15,701 nucleotides of DNA. It comes from SIG205 sp045545595 (lineage in GTDB: Bacteria; Bacillota_I; Bacilli_A; RF39; UBA660). Location of the stretch: assembly GCA_045545595.1 (NCBI GenBank), contig JAZQBG010000039.1, positions 1 through 15,701 on the forward strand, in the 5' to 3' direction. Positions 12,615 through 15,701 of this stretch are shown here, one piece after another. Each line of letters opens with the position of its first letter. Position 1 is the first letter of the stretch. The translations under genes were made by a program, and so were the position numbers. The notes under the pieces are model-generated. The model worked only from the letters and a program-made list of their open reading frames with translations, was not told the DNA's origin and ran no database searches.

Positions 12615-13600
12615 TATCTTAAAACTTTAATTATTTCTTCTTTTGGATCTTTTCCTTTATAAAAAATGTTATATACTGCTTTGGTTATAGGTAAATCTAT
12701 TTTATGTGATTTAGAAAATTTATACATAACTTTCGCACACTCTACTCCCTCCACAACAGTCTTTGTAGTATCAATGGCTTCACTAACTTTCATTCCTCTA
12801 CCAACTTTTTCTCCTGTTGAATAGTTTCTACTTGTTTTACTAGAAGCAGTTAATACTAAGTCCCCTATTCCTGATACTGATAAAATTGTATTAGTATCGA
12901 TGTCGTAGAAAGGAGATAATTTTAACATTTCTCTTATTCCTTCTGTAATAATTATTGCGTGAGTGTTATCTTCATAACCTAGACCATGAACAATACCAGC
13001 TGCCAAAGCGATAATGTTTTTAACTGAAGATAAAATTTCTATTCCCCTCATATCTTTAGAAGAATTTATTAAAATATAATCATTTTGGAATATATTTTTA
13101 ATATCATCTAAATTAATACCAGAATGGCTTGCTAACATAAATTTTGTTACTTTTCTTTCAATAACTTCCTTCGCAAAGCTAGGACCTGTCATTGAACAAA
13201 CTTTATTGATATATTTTTTATCAATGTTTTCTTCAATGATATCAGAAATAGTTGTTAAATTTTTATAATCCATCCCTTTAGACATATTTATAAAAGTTTT
13301 TTTTATATTTCTAACTTTTAAAATTTTATTGATTTGCTTCATTGTATCTTTAATGAATTTTGATGGAATTGCGATTACAATATAATCAGAGTAATCAACT
13401 AATTCTTCAAGATTAGTAGTAGCACTAACACTATCACTAAATTTAAAATTTTCATAATAATATTTATTAGTTCTTTTAGTATTAATTTCGTCTACGTTTT
13501 TACTATCAACTGTCCACATTAATAATTCATGATTATTATCAGTTAGTATTTGTGCGATCGCTGTAGCAAAACTTCCTGTACCTAAAATACTTATTTTCAT
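12614..13600 (-). CDS. gpsA: NAD(P)-dependent glycerol-3-phosphate dehydrogenase
   Basis: GpsA reduces dihydroxyacetone phosphate to sn-glycerol 3-phosphate, the backbone of phospholipids. The 328-aa product has the N-terminal dinucleotide-binding motif GTGSFATAIA (7-16), NMSKGM (105-110), TGPSFAKEV (138-146), the substrate-domain motif SSVKNIIALAAGIVHGLGYEDN (191-212) with catalytic Lys194, and SGIGDLVLT (243-251) with Asp247. SWG of the usual GxGSWGTA is SFA here, a mild variant. Length is normal. Its ATG overlaps the der stop by one base (TAATG), implying coupled translation. der next to gpsA upstream of spoIVA also occurs in Bacillus. Confidence 0.96.
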   Translation of the reverse strand: MKISILGTGSFATAIAQILTDNNHELLMWTVDSKNVDEINTKRTNKYYYENFKFSDSVSATTNLEELVDYSDYIVIAIPSKFIKDTMKQINKILKVRNIKKTFINMSKGMDYKNLTTISDIIEENIDKKYINKVCSMTGPSFAKEVIERKVTKFMLASHSGINLDDIKNIFQNDYILINSSKDMRGIEILSSVKNIIALAAGIVHGLGYEDNTHAIIITEGIREMLKLSPFYDIDTNTILSVSGIGDLVLTASSKTSRNYSTGEKVGRGMKVSEAIDTTKTVVEGVECAKVMYKFSKSHKIDLPITKAVYNIFYKGKDPKEEIIKVLR

Positions 13601-14907
13601 TATTCTTCCCCTTTATTCTTGAATTGTAATATTATTGGAGTTCCAGTTAAGTCAAAGTTTTCTCTTATTTTATTTTCAAGGTATCTTTCATACGAGAAAT
13701 GTACTAAACCTTTATTATTGACGTTAAAAGTAAACTTAGGTGGTTTAGTTCCTGTTTGACTAACAAAGTAAATTTTTAATCTTTTTCCTTTATATGAAGG
13801 TGGTGGATTAAGCGCAACTGCATCCATTATTACATTGTTTAGTAAATTGGTTTTAATTTGTTTTGTAGTATTTTCATATGCTTTTAATACCTCAGGCATT
13901 AATGTATGTATTCTTTTTTTTGTTAGCGCTGATAAAAATACTATACTAGCATATGGTGTAAATTGAAAATTATTTCTAATTTGTTTTTTAAATGAGTTAA
14001 TATCATTTTGATCATCAACTGTATCCCATTTATTTACAACTAATACAACTGCTTTTCCCATTTCAATTGCATATCCAGCAATATGTTTATCGTGTTCGAT
14101 AATTCCTTCTTCAGCATTGATAACTATAAGACATACATCACTTCTATCAATTGCCTTCATACTTCTAATTAGACTATATTTTTCTGTACTTTCATATACT
14201 TTACCTTTTTTTCTCATACCAGCTGTATCAATAAGTACATATTCATTTTTATCATAAGTAAATAATGTATCTACTGCATCTCTAGTTGTACCTGCAACAT
14301 CAGACACTATTACTCTATCTTCATTTAGTAATGCATTAACTAAACTACTTTTACCTACATTTGGTCTACCAATGACACAGAATTTTAGTTTGTCTTCGTA
14401 TTCTTCTGGTATCTCATAAAAGTCTGTCACAACTTCTTCCATCAGTTCACTTATATTTTTGCTATGTTCTGCACTTATTGGTATATAGATATCAAATCCT
14501 AATTCATAGAAATCATATATATTTTCTTCTCTTTGTTTATTATCAACTTTATTTATCGCAACTATTACTTTTTTATTTGATTTTCTAAGCATATCTCTAA
14601 CAACTAAGTCATTGGCAGTGATTCCATCTTTACCATCAACAATAAAGATTACTACATCTGCCTCATCAATTGCGATTTCAGCTTGAGTTTTAATTTCATT
14701 ATTAAAGCTTTCTTTTGCAATGTCGATTCCACCTGTGTCTATTAGGTGAAATTTATAATTTTTATATTCTGCATCTGCATAAATTCTATCCCTAGTTATC
14801 CCAGGTATATCTTCGATAATTGATATTTTTTTACCAGCTATTTTATTAAATAAAGTTGATTTACCTACGTTAGGTCTTCCTACTAACGCTACTGTTGGTT
14901 TTTTCAT
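13600..14907 (-). CDS. der: Ribosome-assembly GTPase Der (EngA)
   Basis: Der is an essential tandem GTPase for 50S subunit maturation. The 435-aa product has G domain 1 with GRPNVGKST (10-18), DTGG (57-60) and NKVD (119-122), and G domain 2 with GRPNVGKSS (180-188), DTAGMRKKGK (227-236) and NKWD (292-295). The C-terminal KH-like domain (about 350-435) includes NPPPSYKGKRLKIYF. All nucleotide-binding motifs are intact and length is typical. AAAGGAGGA precedes the ATG. First gene of the der-gpsA unit, driven by an extended -10 promoter at 14932-14940. Confidence 0.97.
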   Translation of the reverse strand: MKKPTVALVGRPNVGKSTLFNKIAGKKISIIEDIPGITRDRIYADAEYKNYKFHLIDTGGIDIAKESFNNEIKTQAEIAIDEADVVIFIVDGKDGITANDLVVRDMLRKSNKKVIVAINKVDNKQREENIYDFYELGFDIYIPISAEHSKNISELMEEVVTDFYEIPEEYEDKLKFCVIGRPNVGKSSLVNALLNEDRVIVSDVAGTTRDAVDTLFTYDKNEYVLIDTAGMRKKGKVYESTEKYSLIRSMKAIDRSDVCLIVINAEEGIIEHDKHIAGYAIEMGKAVVLVVNKWDTVDDQNDINSFKKQIRNNFQFTPYASIVFLSALTKKRIHTLMPEVLKAYENTTKQIKTNLLNNVIMDAVALNPPPSYKGKRLKIYFVSQTGTKPPKFTFNVNNKGLVHFSYERYLENKIRENFDLTGTPIILQFKNKGEE

Positions 14908-14931
14908 AGGTATTCCTCCTTTGCTAGTTAC

Positions 14932-14940
14932 ATTATACCA
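14932..14940 (-). promoter_or_regulatory. Extended -10 promoter of der-gpsA
   Basis: Minus strand TGGTATAAT, 24 bases before the der ATG, with TTTATT as a poor -35 about 17 bases upstream. Confidence 0.55.
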
Positions 14941-14960
14941 AATATTGAAATTTAAATAAA

Positions 14961-14997
14961 GAAAATAATAAAAGATATATCTTAGTAGACATATCTT
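14961..14997 (-). terminator. Terminator of the Rpn-type gene
   Basis: Minus strand AAGATATGTCT (14997-14987) pairs with AGATATATCTT (14982-14972), 11 bp with one G-U pair, 4-base ACTA loop, followed by TTATTATTTTC. It lies 7 bases after the stop codon at 15005. Confidence 0.75.
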
Positions 14998-15004
14998 CTA
15001 ATTA

Positions 15005-15701
15005 TTATAAATCATTTTCTTTAATTTTAGAAATTTCTTCAATGCTAAGACCTGTATATTTAGAAATTGTATTAATATCTAAATTATCATTAAGCATATT
15101 AATAACCACTTGTTTTTGTGTTTGGATAGTACCTTTTTGTATACCTTCTTGAATACCTTCTTCTTTGCCAGCTAAGTGTATACCATATTCTCTTGCTTCT
15201 GCTAACTCTTCTTTATTGTATAATCCCACTAGTCTTTCATCATTACTTAATTCCATCACTTTATCTAATATACTTTTCATTCCTTCACCTACTACTTTTT
15301 CCATCTCTTTTATATCAGTAGTCATTAAACATCTTACTATTTTCTCTATTGGTTTTAACTCTTCTTCAGTTTTATTATAGCAATTTTTCCTAATTACTTC
15401 AAGGTTAACATGATGTATTTCTATTAAATCTGTTAATTCTTCATTTGTTTCTATATCTTTTAATCTGCTTATTGACATTCCTCTATCTTTTGGATAATTG
15501 TAGTTATTGAAATTTATCTGTATATGTTTCTTACTTGTTTTAAACTGTTCTTTTCCTTTCCCACTTACATATTGTGATGAAAATATTTTAGTGATGTACG
15601 CTAGATTTCTATTTTGTAGACCTAACCAAAATTTCTTATTCATTTCTATGTTTATTATTACTTCATTATTTAGGTTTAATATTATGTCAACATCATATTT
15701 A
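15005..15701 (-). CDS. Rpn/PD-(D/E)XK-type transposase-nuclease family protein (5' end outside window)
   Basis: Members of this family (TIGR01784, Rpn-like) are PD-(D/E)XK nucleases linked to recombination. The frame has no stop between the ATG at 15643 and the right edge, and the extra 19 codons read as the family's nuclease core: a YDVDI strand, then NEVIINIEMN, supplying the D and the E-x-N of the fold (more often E-x-Q). So 15643 is an internal Met and the true start is beyond the window. Visible downstream parts are LGLQNRNLAYITKIFSSQY, the NYPKDRG region, and a C-terminal tail with GKEEGIQEGIQKG repeats and a helix-turn-helix-like ISKYTGLSIEEISKIK. At least 231 residues. Whether it is active cannot be told without the N-terminus. 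A terminator follows. Confidence 0.75.
   Translation of the reverse strand, partial: KYDVDIILNLNNEVIINIEMNKKFWLGLQNRNLAYITKIFSSQYVSGKGKEQFKTSKKHIQINFNNYNYPKDRGMSISRLKDIETNEELTDLIEIHHVNLEVIRKNCYNKTEEELKPIEKIVRCLMTTDIKEMEKVVGEGMKSILDKVMELSNDERLVGLYNKEELAEAREYGIHLAGKEEGIQEGIQKGTIQTQKQVVINMLNDNLDINTISKYTGLSIEEISKIKENDL

Noticed and set aside
1..15701. CRISPR array, tRNA or rRNA
   Set aside because: No regularly spaced repeats, cloverleaf or rRNA-like GC-rich stretch was found; the GC-rich patch at 6884-6970 is explained by the IS right end.

Overview
The window reads as chromosome of a very AT-rich, endospore-forming member of the Firmicutes/Bacilli. Evidence is the strong Shine-Dalgarno sequences, sigma-A promoters with near-consensus boxes, short U-tailed hairpin terminators, a T-box leader, the sporulation genes spoIVA and spoVIF, and MurE with the meso-diaminopimelate motif DNPR. 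The standard code fits (no in-frame TGA is needed). An uncultured gut-type, small-genome Bacilli lineage is plausible, but the sequence cannot name it.

Layout. (1) 1-2705, minus strand: a gene leaving the left edge with its own promoter, then murE-mraY, two cell-wall precursor genes one base apart. (2) 2885-6434, minus strand: a membrane-anchored, tyrosine-rich surface protein, the rRNA methyltransferase RlmCD, and a DUF421/YetF-type membrane protein. (3) 6510-8455: a small TIGR04086-type membrane protein on the plus strand runs into an IS200/IS605-type element that carries only tnpB and a probable omega-RNA. Directly upstream of the element is a phenylalanine T-box leader with no pheS or pheT behind it. 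(4) 8464-9300, minus strand: an unrecognised protein with a possible sliding-clamp-binding C-terminus, divergent from ndk. (5) 9432-14907: a neighbourhood resembling the der-gpsA-spoIVA-ndk region of Bacillus. On the plus strand are ndk and spoIVA, the latter with a sigma-E-like promoter. On the minus strand are der-gpsA, spoVIF, a 44-aa membrane peptide and a sugar transferase broken by one nonsense codon. (6) 15005 to the right edge: an Rpn/PD-(D/E)XK-type transposase-nuclease gene, 5' partial.

The points most worth a second look are these: the orphan Phe T-box abutting a tnpB element; a hairpin between gpsA and spoVIF that looks like a terminator and also traps the spoVIF ribosome-binding site, with a sigma-K-like -10 in its loop; the CAA-to-TAA-type interruption of the sugar transferase, whose frame continues to a natural C-terminus; a small membrane ORF whose stop lies inside its own terminator; and a G7 tract inside a promoter spacer.

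Several starts are set from Shine-Dalgarno position rather than the longest open frame: DUF421, the TIGR04086 gene, the unknown gene at 8464-9300, and ndk. The Rpn gene is open past the window edge, so its first internal ATG is not its start. I saw no tRNA, rRNA or CRISPR array.
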